Below are positions 23,070 to 37,503 of a stretch of 64,000 nucleotides of DNA, piece by piece. The notes below the pieces were generated by a model that saw only the letters and a program-made list of their open reading frames with translations, ran no database searches and was not told the origin of the DNA. The DNA is from Lolium rigidum (taxonomy: Eukaryota; Streptophyta; Magnoliopsida; Poales; Poaceae), in NCBI RefSeq assembly GCF_022539505.1, contig NC_061514.1, forward strand, positions 219,441,837-219,505,836, read 5' to 3'. Position 1 is the first letter of the stretch; the number at the start of each line of letters is the position of its first letter. Position numbers and translations under genes: made by a program.

Positions 23070-24438
23070 ATGGCGGAAGGCACTCCGGTCAAGTACGAGG
23101 ATCTGACTGAAGAGCTCAAAAAGAAGCATGACGAGATCAAAGCAGTCCTCGAAGCCGACCTCATCGGCTCTTTCCACGAGAACCCGCTCACATGGCATCG
23201 GGTGGAAGGGGTTCTCACCTGAAGGCGCGCTCGATGGAGTGGACCTGTCCTCCCCGTCGAAGAACGCACCAGGTCGATGCGTCGGGAGATCAACTTCATG
23301 GTGGCTCATTCGCTGCACCGCCACTCGAGAGCCCGGTGAACACTTTGGAGCGTGTCGCTCTGCGCGTGATCCAGGAAATCATGAGCCATCGGTATTCTCC
23401 GTCGGGACCAGCTGCGGGGACTTACCAAGGAGAGATGCCACTCCAGTCCCGTCCGCCGCTGCCGTTCGCGTTGGCAGCACCAGAAGTGCCGAATTCATCG
23501 GCATACGTCGTCTACAAGATTGGTGGTGACCCTAGTGACTACCAATTCTTACATGAGGCACCCAAGGAGATCCCCACGGATACACGTGCGCATACGTGCC
23601 GGACCGCGATGATCGGGCGCTCTCAAACCAGGCTGCAACAGCAGGGACTTCTGGAACAGCCGGAGGAACGTCGGCAACAGATCTTGAGAAGCAGACGTGG
23701 CTAGCTAAGTACGCCACTCCGACAAACCTCCAGAGCTCAGCTCCTGCAGTTGGCTCAGAGTTGGAAAAGCAAGCATGGCTGGCTAAGTATGCCACCCCGG
23801 CGAATCTTCAGGGTTCGACGCCTACAGCCATCACCGCGGATCAGATTTGTACAATTCTGAAAGACCAGTTCGGCATGATGCCGAAAAGGAGGACAATCGG
23901 CTATACCAAGCCGTACCCCAACGAGTACGAATTGATCCTGCTACCACCCAAATATTGGCTCCCTGACTTCACAAAGTTTAGTGGATCAGATGGTTCCAGC
24001 TCCATCGAGCATGTGAGCCGATATTTGGCACAGCTGGGCACGATCTCAGCATCAGACGAGCTGCGTGTGAGGTTCTTCGCACGAGTCCCTCACAGGATCG
24101 GCTTTCGGGTGGTACACATCGCTGCCACCAAACTCAATCCGGACTTGGAAGCGAGTTGGAAGAGCGGTTCCACGTGCGGTATCACTCGGAGGCTTCGGGG
24201 CTGGTATTGCCGATCTAGCACAAGTAAGACGAAGCGCGGGGAAACGGTGGCGGAATACGTCCGGCGCTTCAGGACCGTTAGGAACCGATGCTATTCGGTT
24301 CATGTAAGTGAAAAAGAAGCGGTCGAGTTGGCGGTGGTGGGTCTCTCATCATCGATCAAGGACGTGGCCTCCCAAGCGAGACTACCCTTCACCGGCACAC
24401 ATGGTGCGAAGGCTGTCGGCATATGAGCTGCGCCATCC
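23070..24438 (+). pseudogene. G2 gag, N-terminal part up to the gap
   Basis: The start is probably the ATG at 23070 (MAEGTPVKYEDLTEELKKKH). The sequence then changes frame several times. One frame (23596-24426) carries two copies of a KQ-WLAKYATP motif, YWLPDFTKFSGSDGSSSIEH, HVSRYLAQLGTISASDELRV, and the ETVAEYVRRFRTVRNRCYSV part of the gag core. At least four indels break it. It runs into the 100-N gap. The last 161 bases repeat the start of the C-terminal part at 44965. Confidence 0.75.
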
Positions 24439-24538
24439 NNNNNNNNNNNNNNNNNNNNNNNNNNNNNNNNNNNNNNNNNNNNNNNNNNNNNNNNNNNNNN
24501 NNNNNNNNNNNNNNNNNNNNNNNNNNNNNNNNNNNNNN
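24439..24538. other. Assembly gap, 100 N
   Basis: Exactly 100 N, the conventional length for a gap of unknown size. It lies between G2 gag and the LARD LTR, which lacks its last 17 bases. Confidence 1.
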
Positions 24539-27500
24539 AATGGTCCGAAATACCCTGTTATGTATACAGTTCACGTTCCCATGATCAGTGTGTCGTGAAC
24601 ACATAACCGAACTGATATCAAATTACATCATCCTTTACAAAACGGAATAAGAAAATTACAATGAGGTCACACGACCAATCTTTACATAATAGCCTCGAAG
24701 GGCCTAATCTAAACATCAGAGTAGCGGAATCACTTCAGCAACGCAGAGCCCAAGTCATCTGCCTTAACCCTACGAGCAACCGACCGGGAAGACGTTCCTA
24801 GCTCGCATAGACGTCGTCAACTCCTTCTTCATCCGTCGAACTCCTTCAAGTCCGGCCAAGTAAATAGCCAGGGACAAAGCCGTGAGTACATTTGAATTGT
24901 ACTCGCAAACCATCAAGAAGGTGATAACAATTCTAACTAAAGAAGACAAGAGAGGAAGAGTAGTTTCTCTTGTGGATATAGCATGTGGAAGAGAAGAGAT
25001 GTTTTTGGTGGAGATAGCATCCCAACTTCTCAATCGAAGGGGACACTCCAAGAATTTATCTAAGACATCTCTATATCTCTATTGAAGAAGAGTTCCTCTA
25101 CATGAAAACACTAGGAAGGGTCACCCCATCTTGTTTCATTTTCCTCAACCATCTCCACATGGTCGGCACAACATCTTTCCCGTACCCTTCCGGTACTTCC
25201 AACACACGCATTTCCTTTGGAAATCATTTTCAAAACCAAAACTCGACACAGCTCGGTAACGGCCATCCCAACCGTCCATGACCGCGGACGCGGCTATTCG
25301 AATAGTTTTAACTCGCAGAGTGTGCGCACTTTCCCCACAAGAACCGATAAATCCGCCGGAATCATCCCCGGTTCGACATACAAAAGTATGCGAGACTCGG
25401 ATAATCGGTCATAGTCCTCCGCCTGTCTCCCTTGACAAGAGTCCTTCCCTCGCGGGCTTACCCCTTCCCGGCACCCCGGCAAAGCATACCTCCTTTTGAG
25501 CGTATCTCCGGCGCCATGACGAAGACCCTCGCAATCGTCCGGCTGCAAGTTAATGCGGTGTATTGCCTCCTTCGTAGCGCAACCCGGTGTCGGAGGTCAT
25601 CGCGACCCTCCTAGAGAGTTGTGAAGGTGGCTCATGCCAATTTCAACGGACGTCGGACTAAGCCCGTACCCACTTTGGATAATGTGGTTGCGCTGTGTAA
25701 TTGTTCCGGCGAATACAAAGAACCATGTGTCGTTTTTCTCAAAAACCCAAGTCACACCCACACTTTCCTCTTTCCAACCATCTTTGTCAAGATCCTTTTC
25801 TTTCATAAACCATACGCTTGGGTAAGGTTGCCTCACCCAAGGTTTTCATAAACATTTACAACAAGGTAAACCTTGAGGGGTTCCCAACCTATAGTTTCAT
25901 GAGTTGAACTAGTATTGCACTACGGCCGAGATGAGAGTCATCCCGCCATAGATGAGGTATAAAGGGGTAGTGGAGTGGATCATACTTGCTTAAGGTAAGC
26001 ATGTATTATGACAACACAAGGAGGAATATACTCTCAGATTTGTGGTGCTAACTACACAACTTAGATAGTGGAGTGTCACTATCCAACATATTCTCCAAGA
26101 TGGTACACGGCATACTCCTCTCAAGTTGAGAATACACCAAGATCATGACATTGATACCTCTATACTACAAAAGGGGTGGGTGTGGTGTAAGTTACTATCT
26201 TGAGATGGAACATGCTCAAGTTGAGCATACAAGATAACCAAGTGGAATAGCACGGCCATGTTACCATGCATCCCATAATACAAGGACAAACAGTGGAGCA
26301 TCACCACTAGGGAGTACCCCACTTGCAATCACACATAGATGACATAAATAGAGATAATAACACACATAGAATGAAGGTGCTTTGAACATCAACAAATGAC
26401 ATCCAACTAGACACCGGATCAGAGATCAAAAGATGGCTTGCCTTGGCTTATTTGTCCCTGTACTTCTTCAACTCTATCAATATAAGAATCCCAACAATAT
26501 AAATAAAATCCTTGTCCAATTCCACTTCTTCTTCTTCTCCGGAATTGCTCGCGTCTATCGCCGGAAAATATAAAAGGAACACAATCAATCACATTGCACC
26601 AACAAAACAAACATACAACAACCATAATTTAACCATTCCATAAAGAGCTACCATACAAAGGACTTATAGATACCACAAACAACTTAAAGAAAACCCATGT
26701 TATTTACCTAGTAAAGGTATGAGGGTATCACAACTTAGCAATTGCCTCTCTCGGTTATCACCATGGTATAAACCAAACATCCCCTGGAAGATAACATCAT
26801 AAAGAGGACAAGAGCATTAGTTTGACATCAAATACATTCACAAAACATTTTCAAGCATTTTTTTGGAAAAGTAGAAAACAGTTTTCCTAACTTAGTTTGC
26901 TCACATAACACCACACAAGAATAGGAAGCAAATGATATGCCCTACCATTTGAAGACTTAAGCAAAACAAAAGAGCTGATGTTAACTTGCAGAGGTTTTGT
27001 TTTGCAAGCATAAGACAAAGGTTGCCCATTTCTACTAAAAAGAATTGGTCAAGGGTTTTAAATAAACCGAAAAGTTTTGCTTCAACAAAGCATGTCACAC
27101 ATATACATTACTAACAGCAACAGAAATGTATGAACAGAGACTAATAATGTTTTTCCTAGATGGCCAGTACTAATACAAGACTAACCCAATTGGAATCACC
27201 CAAAAATATGAATCCTACAAATTTAGGAATTTCTTTGAATCTGACTGTACAGAAAAAAAGATCTGTAAGCCATAAATCGTAGAAAAATCCTAAAAATATG
27301 AGACCACTGGCATTTGAAAGATAATTAAACAGATATGCATACACAATTGGATTTGGGTTCAAATTGTTTCTGAAACTCTCACAAATGGATTGACAAGGTT
27401 ACTGCATGTTTGTACCATTTGCTTTCTCTCTGGAGTTACAGAACAGATAAAGGTGTGAAACTTGTTTGAGAAGATTAAGAAAACATTCAGTAATCCTACA

Positions 27501-30030
27501 GAATTGGAATCACTCAATTAGGTTCAAAAATGGATTTTTGGTGATTTAAAAGCTAACAGCCATGTCTGCAGAACACACATAAAAAGTTTAATTCACCCAA
27601 AATCTTACATAACTCATAAAAATATGAGGTCAGCTGCATCTGAAAGGTATTGAAAAGCTGGTTCTTACCCAGTTGGTTTCATTCAAAAATTCATTCCCAA
27701 GCTCCTGGTTGAATTCGACAAAGTCAGATCTGATCAGATCTTGATCTGTGAACCATTTCAGTTTCAGGAGGTCAATCGAAGTGAAACCACCGCCAAAATG
27801 AAGGTATTGAAGAGGGCTTTCACCTACAGTTGATTTTGTTCAAAAAGGTTTTGTAAATCGGAACAAATCTAACAAACAGTGAATCTGCATGTTTACAGAA
27901 CTTTATTTACCACGGACAATCCGTAACGAATTTGAGGATGATACCAACGCCAAGTTGTAGATCTTTTCCGTATCTATCTGCGGAACTTTGAATCACTCGA
28001 TTTGGATCTTCGCACGAGATTTGGTGGATTTTACAAGTTCGTACCAGAATCTGAAACAGCAAGATTACAGAAATTACTGCAGGGATTTGGACGAACTTTG
28101 CTCAAGAACTTCAGATCTGAGGATTGCTCATGCTTCTCCATGCTTGGACCAACATGCACCTGCATCAAGATCCAATCTTAGCAATGGAGGAAGAAGAAGA
28201 GGAGATTAAACCATCTAAGGTTGGGGAGAAGATGGAGAGGGAGGCTCTCATGGTGAGGGGAAGCTTGAGGGAGGAGGGAGTTGCATCTTGGAGAGGTTTC
28301 CATGGCCATGGCCGGCCATGCAAGCAAGGAGGGGCAGCAGCTCGTGGGAGAAGGAGGGGAGGGAGTGGGTGTGAGTGGAGAGAGCAAAAATGAGAGCAAA
28401 GGGGGAGGTGGCCGGCCAAGGAGGGGTTTTTATAGAGGGAGGGAGTGATGGCAGCCCCTTATTTGATTGGCCAAGGTGGGTGGCTGCCCATTTATTTGTT
28501 GGGGTAGTTGGGAGGCAAGGCTTGCAAGAGAAGGAAATGAGGAGGAGGGGCTGGCCGAATTTCAAGTCATGGCCGGCTTCTTTCTTGTCATGAGCAAGTG
28601 AGAAATGTGAGAGAGATGCACAACATTCATGTGAATAGATATGTGCATGATGTTGAGGAGAAAATGTCAAAGAGTGACTTTGATGATGATAAAAGATAGG
28701 GGTAGATACATATAGATAAAAAGGAGTATGAAGGTGACATAAATCTTCAATTCATGAGGTCAAGGTAGTGATGGAAAAGAATAGAGGATCGAGATGGGTA
28801 TGATGAAATATAACTTGTTCTTCAAATAAGAGGTCAATTGGGAGGGATTTGAATTACTCCCTGAGTCTAGGGTTTAGTTGAAGGGAGTCCAATAGAAAGT
28901 ATCAAGAGATCATCTACTTGATCAAGAGTTGGAGGATGAAGGAACATTATGGGGTAGATCAGAGATGTACACAAGATGTGCAAGAGTTGTCATTTGAAAT
29001 AGAACTTGTTTGAAAAGTATTTGAAACAGCTCAATTGTCTAGGGACAATTGGGAATGAACTCAAGTGGAATGGAATTTGAAAATGTTGAGAGAACTAATT
29101 GGAACATAGGAGTTTAAAAATGTTCTACTTACTTCCTCAAGTAAAGTAGAGTTTTCTCAAATGTAAAATAAGCAAGAGGAAAAACAAGAAATGGTATAGG
29201 TATCATAAACAAGCCTTTTGCTGAAAACAAATTAAGATAGAAAATAATGTTTTAGAAATCAGTACTTGGCAGAAATGAGATGAAAAACAAAACCCATTTT
29301 AGTTCCTTGTTTTCTTTGAAGAAATATTTTGAGAATCTTTAATAAAACTAGAAGTGGTTTTGTGGTCAAAACCGAGAGAAGGAAACAATAGGGTTTTGAG
29401 AAAGAGAACTAATTTAGGGCGAAGTGTTCTCAAGGGTAGATGATGGCTACAAAATGTATCCATCATTCCCACTCTTGGTTTTGTGAAGATAAAACTTGAA
29501 TAAAAACAAGAGGTAAAAGTGAAGGAAGTGATCTAGAGTTGAATCATTGGATAGGGTATAAGATCAAGTTGAATATATGTGAGGCAAGGGTAGAATGAGA
29601 CATGCAGGATGTGGAAATTGTAGAGAGAGATGCACATATGAGATCCATGCATTGAGATCACCAAGTTGTGAATTAAGGATGATTGGGCTATCTTGTACCA
29701 CAAAGAGAAAAAATTAAGATGGCACACCCATGTTATCATCAGGAGAGAGGTTTGATGTAGTAAGAAGGAAAACAATTCTTCCTAAGCCACACATGTGTTT
29801 TATTTTGGTGAGTTGTTTGTTTGACCACTAGAGGTGTTGTTCTTTGGGTTAGCTCAAGACAAAACTCAACAAGCAAAACAAGACAATACGTCTACCAACA
29901 GGTCAAAGCAATTCATCATAACAAACGAGATCAAGGCAACTCATCCAATTAGTTTATAGAAAAAGTTTTTGTTCCCCCTAATTTTTGCACTAAGGACAAT
30001 AAATCAAGGTTTCAAAATTGGGGTGTGACA
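24539..30030 (-). mobile_element. LARD LTR 1 (3' LTR), 17 bp short at the gap
   Basis: 5492 bp. It aligns base for base to LTR 2 from 32039 on, so 17 terminal bases are missing at the gap. It alone has a 26-bp segment (28847-28872) absent from LTRs 2 and 3. No gene is seen. Short open frames recur in all three LTRs. Confidence 0.92.
28427..28434 (-). promoter_or_regulatory. TATA box of LARD LTR 1
   Basis: The minus strand reads TATAAAAACCCCTCC after a CCCTCCCTC stretch. It is identical in the other LTRs at 35927-35934 and 43387-43394. It divides the LTR into a U3 of about 1.6 kb and a long downstream part of about 3.9 kb. Confidence 0.6.
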
Positions 30031-32021
30031 GACTCTTCCACCCTTAAAATAATCTCGTCCCGAGATTACTAAGCGTAGAACTAGAGGGGTTGTAAAGTTC
30101 AACTAAAGTCAGACTCCATTCTTCTGTAGACGTGTTGTTGCCGAGAAGGTCGTTGCTTCATCTTCTGGGAGACATGATGGATTCCTGCCGATGGCGAGCT
30201 TCATGAAGAGGTTGACTACTCCATGTAGGTGTTAGATCTGTAGCTTCTAAGCGATCCTCGCGGGGGTTCAAGATTCTGGGAGAGTTAGTGCACTCCAGCG
30301 GTGCTTTAGCGGGGTTGAAAACCTTTTATAGTTAACTTTAAATTTTAGTGGAAGACGAAGTCTTCCACCCTTAAGGTTTTTCATCCGGCTTTTTGGAAAA
30401 ACTCAGAGCTCCTGCCTTGTAGTCCTGCCTGGGGCTTCTGAAGAAGTCGTCGATCTCCCGTATTCAGTTGAAGAATCTTCAGGGGAGGAATGTAGACCAC
30501 GGCTTCAAAAGGCACTCATGGTGTTTAAAACTTATAACGCGCGGTAAGTTAGTAAGTCGCTGGAGCTCTTGGTTGGTATCCATATGAAGCAGCAACAAAG
30601 GTCGTCGGAGACAATCTTCAGCTTGAGGGTCGGTGCTGACTTATACCAGTTAAGAAGTGAGCGGGTAAACTACACCTAATCTTGAGTCTTGAGGTATCTT
30701 CAGGAGCTTCACTTGATGAGGACCAGATGAACCATGTGATGTAGCTTGGCTTTGACGCTATTGTCCTCTCAGCTTGTTAGACGGTGTGTTAGAGGGTAGT
30801 TTCAAAAAGTTATACTTGAAGCTAGCGCGATTATACTCCAAGGTTAGACCAAGTTAGTATGGCTTCTCGCGGAGATGCGGTCAATCTTGAAGGTACTGGC
30901 TTCTGCTTCCTTGGCGTAGTAGAGATGCTTCAGCTGATCTTGAAGGTATTTAGCGCAGATAGGGCTTTGAGTTAGTTTTCCTCATGGTTGAAAAATCAAC
31001 TGCTAACGAGGTTAAAGTTAGAGCCATCCGTTAACTTATTCAATTAACTAGAAATTAGCATTTTATTGGTGAGGTAGGTGGGGTAAAAACATCTTTGGGA
31101 GGCTTCCTATGTTGGGTTGTCACACTAAGAATATTTTTCAGCCCGAAGGACTAGAAAAACATACACGCAACAAACAAATAACAAACACTCAAGGCAGCAC
31201 ACTAGGGGACTACAAGCAATCAGCACACCAAACAAGGCACTCTAAGTATCCAAAGATACCTAATACGTAGGGGTAGCTCAATCGAAGCGATTGACTTTGT
31301 CCTATCCATCCTATAGGTTTGGGGCTGGTCACATATGTTGGCGTCTTCATCTTGTTGACATCGTCTTCAATAAGGATTCTTGTAGCAGTTGGTGGTGAAG
31401 CAGGCCTAGTGTTGAGTCTCTGATGTTGAGGCAGAGGCTAAAACTGTGTAGAACTTCTTGTCTCAACATCCCGGGGATGTGAGGTCTTCGAGGAGGTGGC
31501 TGTTGAGGTACTCCCGAAGTTGAGATCTTCTCGTGGCTGTCCTAAAAATTACTAGTCAAGAACAGAGGACTCGATCCTTGGCGACTGCAAAAGTGCAAGT
31601 CCACGGAGGAACAAGGTCAGATCTTTGACATACTTTGGTGATAACCTAAGATATGATGTTATCATCCCTACATGAGCACGACTAAGTCAGCATCCAACCT
31701 TCAATAACTGCTCGTTGGAGATACGTGAGACTTCATAAAAGTTGATCCATCTTCGACTTTGAGTCTCCGGTCTGAGTCGGGGACATCGTCCAACATGTAG
31801 GTTTGAAGTGGATGAGGCAATAGAGCAAGAATTTTCAAATCTTTTTACAAAGCGGAGAGATAAGAATTTAGAAACTTTGAATAAATAAGAGGAGTAGAAG
31901 CTATGCTTCCAATTAAAGAAAGAATTGGTTTCGTAAATAGTTTTTCCCAAGTACTTGTTTCCTAACTAACGTCCATGCTAACTAAGGTCTCCTACAGTCA
32001 GGATAGCTCTGATACCAGCTC
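30031..32021 (-). mobile_element. LARD internal domain 1 (non-coding)
   Basis: 1991 bp with no gag or pol similarity and no long open frame. The purine-rich tract (minus strand TAAGGGTGGAAGAGTC) is at 30031-30046. The primer site TGGTATCAGAGC (minus strand) is at 32006-32017, four bases from LTR 2. Confidence 0.85.
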
Positions 32022-35000
32022 TGTGGGGACCCCGGACTAATGGTCCGAAATACCCTGTTATGTATACAGTTCACGTTCCCATGATCAGTGTGTCGTGAAC
32101 ACATAACCGAACTGATATCAAATTACATCATCCTTTACAAAACGGAATAAGAAAATTACAATGAGGTCACACGACCAATCTTTACATAATAGCCTCGAAG
32201 GGCCTAATCTAAACATCAGAGTAGCGGAATCACTTCAGCAACGCAGAGCCCAAGTCATCCGCCTTAACCCTACAGGCAACTGACTGGGAAGACGTTCCTA
32301 GCTCGCATAGACGTCGCCAACTCCTTCTTCATCTGTCGAACTCCTTCAAGTCCGGCCAAGTAAATAGCCAGGGACAAAGCCGTGAGTACATTTGAATTGT
32401 ACTCGCAAACCATCAAGAAGGTGATAACAATTCTAACTAAAGAAGACAAGAGAGGAAGAGTAGTTTCTCTTGTGGATATAGCATGTGGAAGAGAAGAGAT
32501 GTTTTTGGTGGAGATAGCATCCCAACTTCTCAATCGAAGGGGACACTCCAAGAATTTATCTAAGACATCTCTATATCTCTATTGAAGAAGAGTTCCTCTA
32601 CATGAAAACACTAGGAAGGGTCACCCCATCTTGTTTCATTTTCCTCAACCATCTCCACATGGTCGGCACAACATCTTTCCCGTACCCTTCCGGTACTTCC
32701 AACACACGCATTTCCTTTGGAAATCATTTTCAAAACCAAAACTCGACACAGCCTCGGTAACGGCCATCCCAACCGTCCATGACCGCGGACGCGGCTATTC
32801 GAATAGTTTTAACTCTGCAGAGTGTGCGCACTTTCCCCACAAGAACCGATAAATCCGCCGGAATCATCCCCGGTTCGACATACAAAAGTATGCGAGACTC
32901 GGATAATCAGCTCATAGTCCTCCGCCTGTCTCCCTTGACAAGAGTCCTTCCCCGCGGGCTTACCCCTTCCCGGCACCCCGGCAGCATACCTCCTTTTGAG
33001 CGTATCTCCGGCGCCATGACAGAAGACCCTCAGTAATCGTCCGGCTGCAAGTTAATGCAGTGTATTGCCTCCTTCAGAGCGCAACCCGGTGTCAGAGGTC
33101 ATCGCGACCCTCCTAGAGAGTTGTGAAGGTGGCTCATGCCAATTTCAACAGACGTCAGACTAAGCCCGTACCCACTTTGGATAATGTGGTTGCGCTGTGT
33201 AATTGTTCCGTGCGAATACAAAGAACCATGTGTCGTTTTTCTCAAAAACCCAAGTCACACCCACACTTTCCTCTTTCCAACCATCTTTGTCAAGATCCTT
33301 TTCTTTCATAAACCATACGCTTGGGTAAGGTTGCCTCACCCAAGGTTTTCATAAACATTTACAACAAGGTAAACCTTGAGGGGTTCCCAACCTATAGTTT
33401 CATGAGTTGAACTAGTATTGCACTACGGCCGAGATGAGAGTCATCCCGCCATAGATGAGGTATAAGGGGTAGTGGAGTGGATCATACTTGCTTAAGGTAA
33501 GCATGTATTATGACAACACAAGGAGGAATATACTCTCAGATTTGTGGTGCTAACTACACAACTTAGATAGTGGAGTGTCACTATCCAACATATTCTCCAA
33601 GATGGTACACGGCATACTCCTCTCAAGTTGAGAATACACCAAGATCATGACATTGATACCTCTATACTACAAAAGGGGTGGGTGTGGTGTAAGTTACTAT
33701 CTTGAGATGGAACATGCTCAAGTTGAGCATACAAGATAACCAAGTGGAATAGCACGGCCATGTTACCATGCATCCCATAATACAAGGACAAACAGTGGAG
33801 CATCACCACTAGGGAGTACCCCACTTGCAATCACACATAGATGACATAAATAGAGATAATAACACACATAGAATGAAGGTGCTTTGAACATCAACAAATG
33901 ACATCCAACTAGAAACCGGATCAGAGATCAAAAGATGGCTTGCCTTGGCTTATTTGTCCCTGTACTTCTTCAACTCTATCAATATAAGAATCCCAACAAT
34001 ATAAATAAAATCCTTGTCCAATTCCACTTCTTCTTCTCTCGGAATTGCTCGCGTCTATCGCCGGAAAATATAAAAGGAACACAATCAATCACATTGCACC
34101 AACAAAACAAACATACAACAACCATAATTTAACCATTCCATAAAGAGCTACCATACAAAGGACTTATAGATACCACAAACAACTTAAAGAAAACCCATGT
34201 TATTTACCTAGTAAAGGTATGAGGGTATCACAACTTAGCAATTGCCTCTCTCGGTTATCACCATGGTATAAACCAAACATCCCCTGGAAGATAACATCAT
34301 AAAGAGGACAAGAGCATTAGTTTGACATCAAATACATTCACAAAACATTTTCAAGCATTTTTTTGGAAAAGTAGAAAACAGTTTTCCTAACTTAGTTTGC
34401 TCACATAACACCACACAAGAATAGGAAGCAAATGATATGCCCCACCATTTGAAAACTTAAGCAAAACAAAAGAGCTGATGTTAACTTGCAGAGGTTTTGT
34501 TTTGAAAGCATAAGACAAAGGTTGCCCATTTCTACTAAAAAGAATTGGTCAAGGGTTTTAAATAAACCGAAAAGTTTTGCTTCAACAAAGCATGTCACAC
34601 ATATACATTACTAACAGCAACAGAAATGTATGAACAGAGACTAATAATGTTTTTCCTAGATGGCCAGTACTAATACAAGACTAACCCAATTGGAATCACC
34701 CAAAAATATGAATCCTACAAATTTAGGAATTTCTTTGAATCTGACTGTACAGAAAAAAAGATCTGTAAGCCATAAATCGTAGAAAAATCCTAAAAATATG
34801 AGACCACTGGCATTTGAAAGATAATTAAACAGATATGCATACACAATTGGATTTGGGTTCAAATTGTTTCTGAAACTCTCACAAATGGATTGACAAGGTT
34901 ACTGCATGTTTGTACCATTTGCTTTCTCTCTGGAGTTACAGAACAGATAAAGGTGTGAAACTTGTTTGAGAAGATTAAGAAAACATTCAGTAATCCTACA

Positions 35001-37503
35001 GAATTGGAATCACTCAATTAGGTTCAAAAATGGATTTTTGGTGATTTAAAAGCTAACAGCCATGTCTGCAGAACACACATAAAAAGTTTAATTCACCCAA
35101 AATCTTACATAACTCATAAAAATATGAGGTCAGCTGCATCTGAAAGGTATTGAAAAGCTGGTTCTTACCCAGTTGGTTTCATTCAAAAATTCATTCCCAA
35201 GCTCCTGGTTGAATTCGACAAAGTCAGATCTGATCAGATCTTGATCTGTGAACCATTTCAGTTTCAGGAGGTCAATCGAAGTGAAACCACCGCCAAAATG
35301 AAGGTATTGAAGAGGGCTTTCACCTACAGTTGATTTTGTTCAAAAAGGTTTTGTAAATCGGAACAAATCTAACAAACAGTGAATCTGCATGTTTACAGAA
35401 CTTTATTTACCACGGACAATCCGTAACGAATTTGAGGATGATACCAACGCCAAGTTGTAGATCTTTTCCGTATCTATCTGCGGAACTTTGAATCACTCGA
35501 TTTGGATCTTCGCACGAGATTTGGTGGATTTTACAAGTTCGTACCAGAATCTGAAACAGCAAGATTACAGAAATTACTGCAGGGATTTGGACGAACTTTG
35601 CTCAAGAACTTCAGATCTGAGGATTGCTCATGCTTCTCCATGCTTGGACCAACATGCACCTGCATCAAGATCCAATCTTAGCAATGGAGGAAGAAGAAGA
35701 GGAGATTAAACCATCTAAGGTTGGGGAGAAGATGGAGAGGGAGGCTCTCATGGTGAGGGGAAGCTTGAGGGAGGAGGGAGTTGCATCTTGGAGAGGTTTC
35801 CATGGCCATGGCCGGCCATGCAAGCAAGGAGGAGCAGCAGCTCGTGGGAGAAGGAGGGGAGGGAGTGGGTGTGAGTGGAGAGAGCAAAAATGAGAGCAAA
35901 GGGGGAGGTGGCCGGCCAAGGAGGGGTTTTTATAGAGGGAGGGAGTGATGGCAGCCCCTTATTTGATTGGCCAAGGTGGGTGGCTGCCCATTTATTTGTT
36001 GGGGTAGTTGGGAGGCAAGGCTTGCAAGAGAAGGAAATGAGGAGGAGGGGCTGGCCGAATTTCAAGTCATGGCCGGCTTCTTTCTTGTCATGAGCAAGTG
36101 AGAAATGTGAGAGAGATGCACAACATTCATGTGAATAGATATGTGCATGATGTTGAGGAGAAAATGTCAAAGAGTGACTTTGATGATGATAAAAGATAGG
36201 GGTAGATACATATAGATAAAAAGGAGTATGAAGGTGACATAAATCTTCAATTCATGAGGTCAAGGTAGTGATGGAAAAGAATAGAGGATCGAGATGGGTA
36301 TGATGAAATATAACTTGTTCTTCAAATAAGAGGTCAATTGGGAGGGTTTAGTTGAAGGGAGTCCAATAGAAAGTATCAAGAGATCATCTACTTGATCAAG
36401 AGTTGGAGGATGAAGGAACATTATGGGGTAGATCAGAGATGTACACAAGATGTGCAAGAGTTGTCATTTGAAATAGAACTTGTTTGAAAAGTATTTGAAA
36501 CAGCCTCAATTGTCTAGGGACAATTGGGAATGAACTCAAGTGGAATGGAATTTGAAAATGTTGAGAGAACTAATTGGAACATAGGAGTTTAAAAATGTTC
36601 TACTTACTTCCTCAAGTAAAGTAGAGTTTTCTCAAATGTAAAATAAGCAAGAGGAAAAACAAGAAATGGTATAGGTATCATAAACAAGCCTTTTGCTGAA
36701 AACAAATTAAGATAGAAAATAATGTTTTAGAAATCAGTACTTGGCAGAAATGAGATGAAAAACAAAACCCATTTTAGTTCCTTGTTTTCTTTGAAGAAAT
36801 ATTTTGAGAATCTTTAATAAAACTAGAAGTGGTTTTGTGGTCAAAACCAGAGAAGGAAACAATAGGGTTTTGAGAAAGAGAACTAATTTAGGGCGAAGTG
36901 TTCTCAAGGGTAGATGATGGCTACAAAATGTATCCATCATTCCCACTCTTGGTTTTGTGAAGATAAAACTTGAATAAAAACAAGAGGTAAAAGTGAAGGA
37001 AGTGATCTAGAGTTGAATCATTGGATAGGGTATAAGATCAAGTTGAATATATGTGAGGCAAGGGTAGAATGAGACATGCAGGATGTGGAAATTGTAGAGA
37101 GAGATGCACATATGAGATCCATGCATTGAGATCACCAAGTTGTGAATTAAGGATGATTGGGCTATCTTGTACCACAAAGAGAAAAAATTAAGATGGCACA
37201 CCCATGTTATCATCAGGAGAGAGGTTTGATGTAGTAAGAAGGAAAACAATTCTTCCTAAGCCACACATGTGTTTTATTTTGGTGAGTTGTTTGTTTGACC
37301 ACTAGAGGTGTTGTTCTTTGGGTTAGCTCAAGACAAAACTCAACAAGCAAAACAAGACAATACGTCTACCAACAGGTCAAAGCAATTCATCATAACAAAC
37401 AGATCAAGGCAACTCATCCAATTAGTTTATAGAAAAAGTTTTTGTTCCCCCTAATTTTTGCACTAAGGACAATAAATCAAGGTTTCAAAATTGGGGTGTG
37501 ACA
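32022..37503 (-). mobile_element. LARD LTR 2 (central)
   Basis: 5482 bp. It shares the 26-bp deletion with LTR 3 but has private changes (for example near 34441-34505). TATA box at 35927-35934. Confidence 0.92.
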
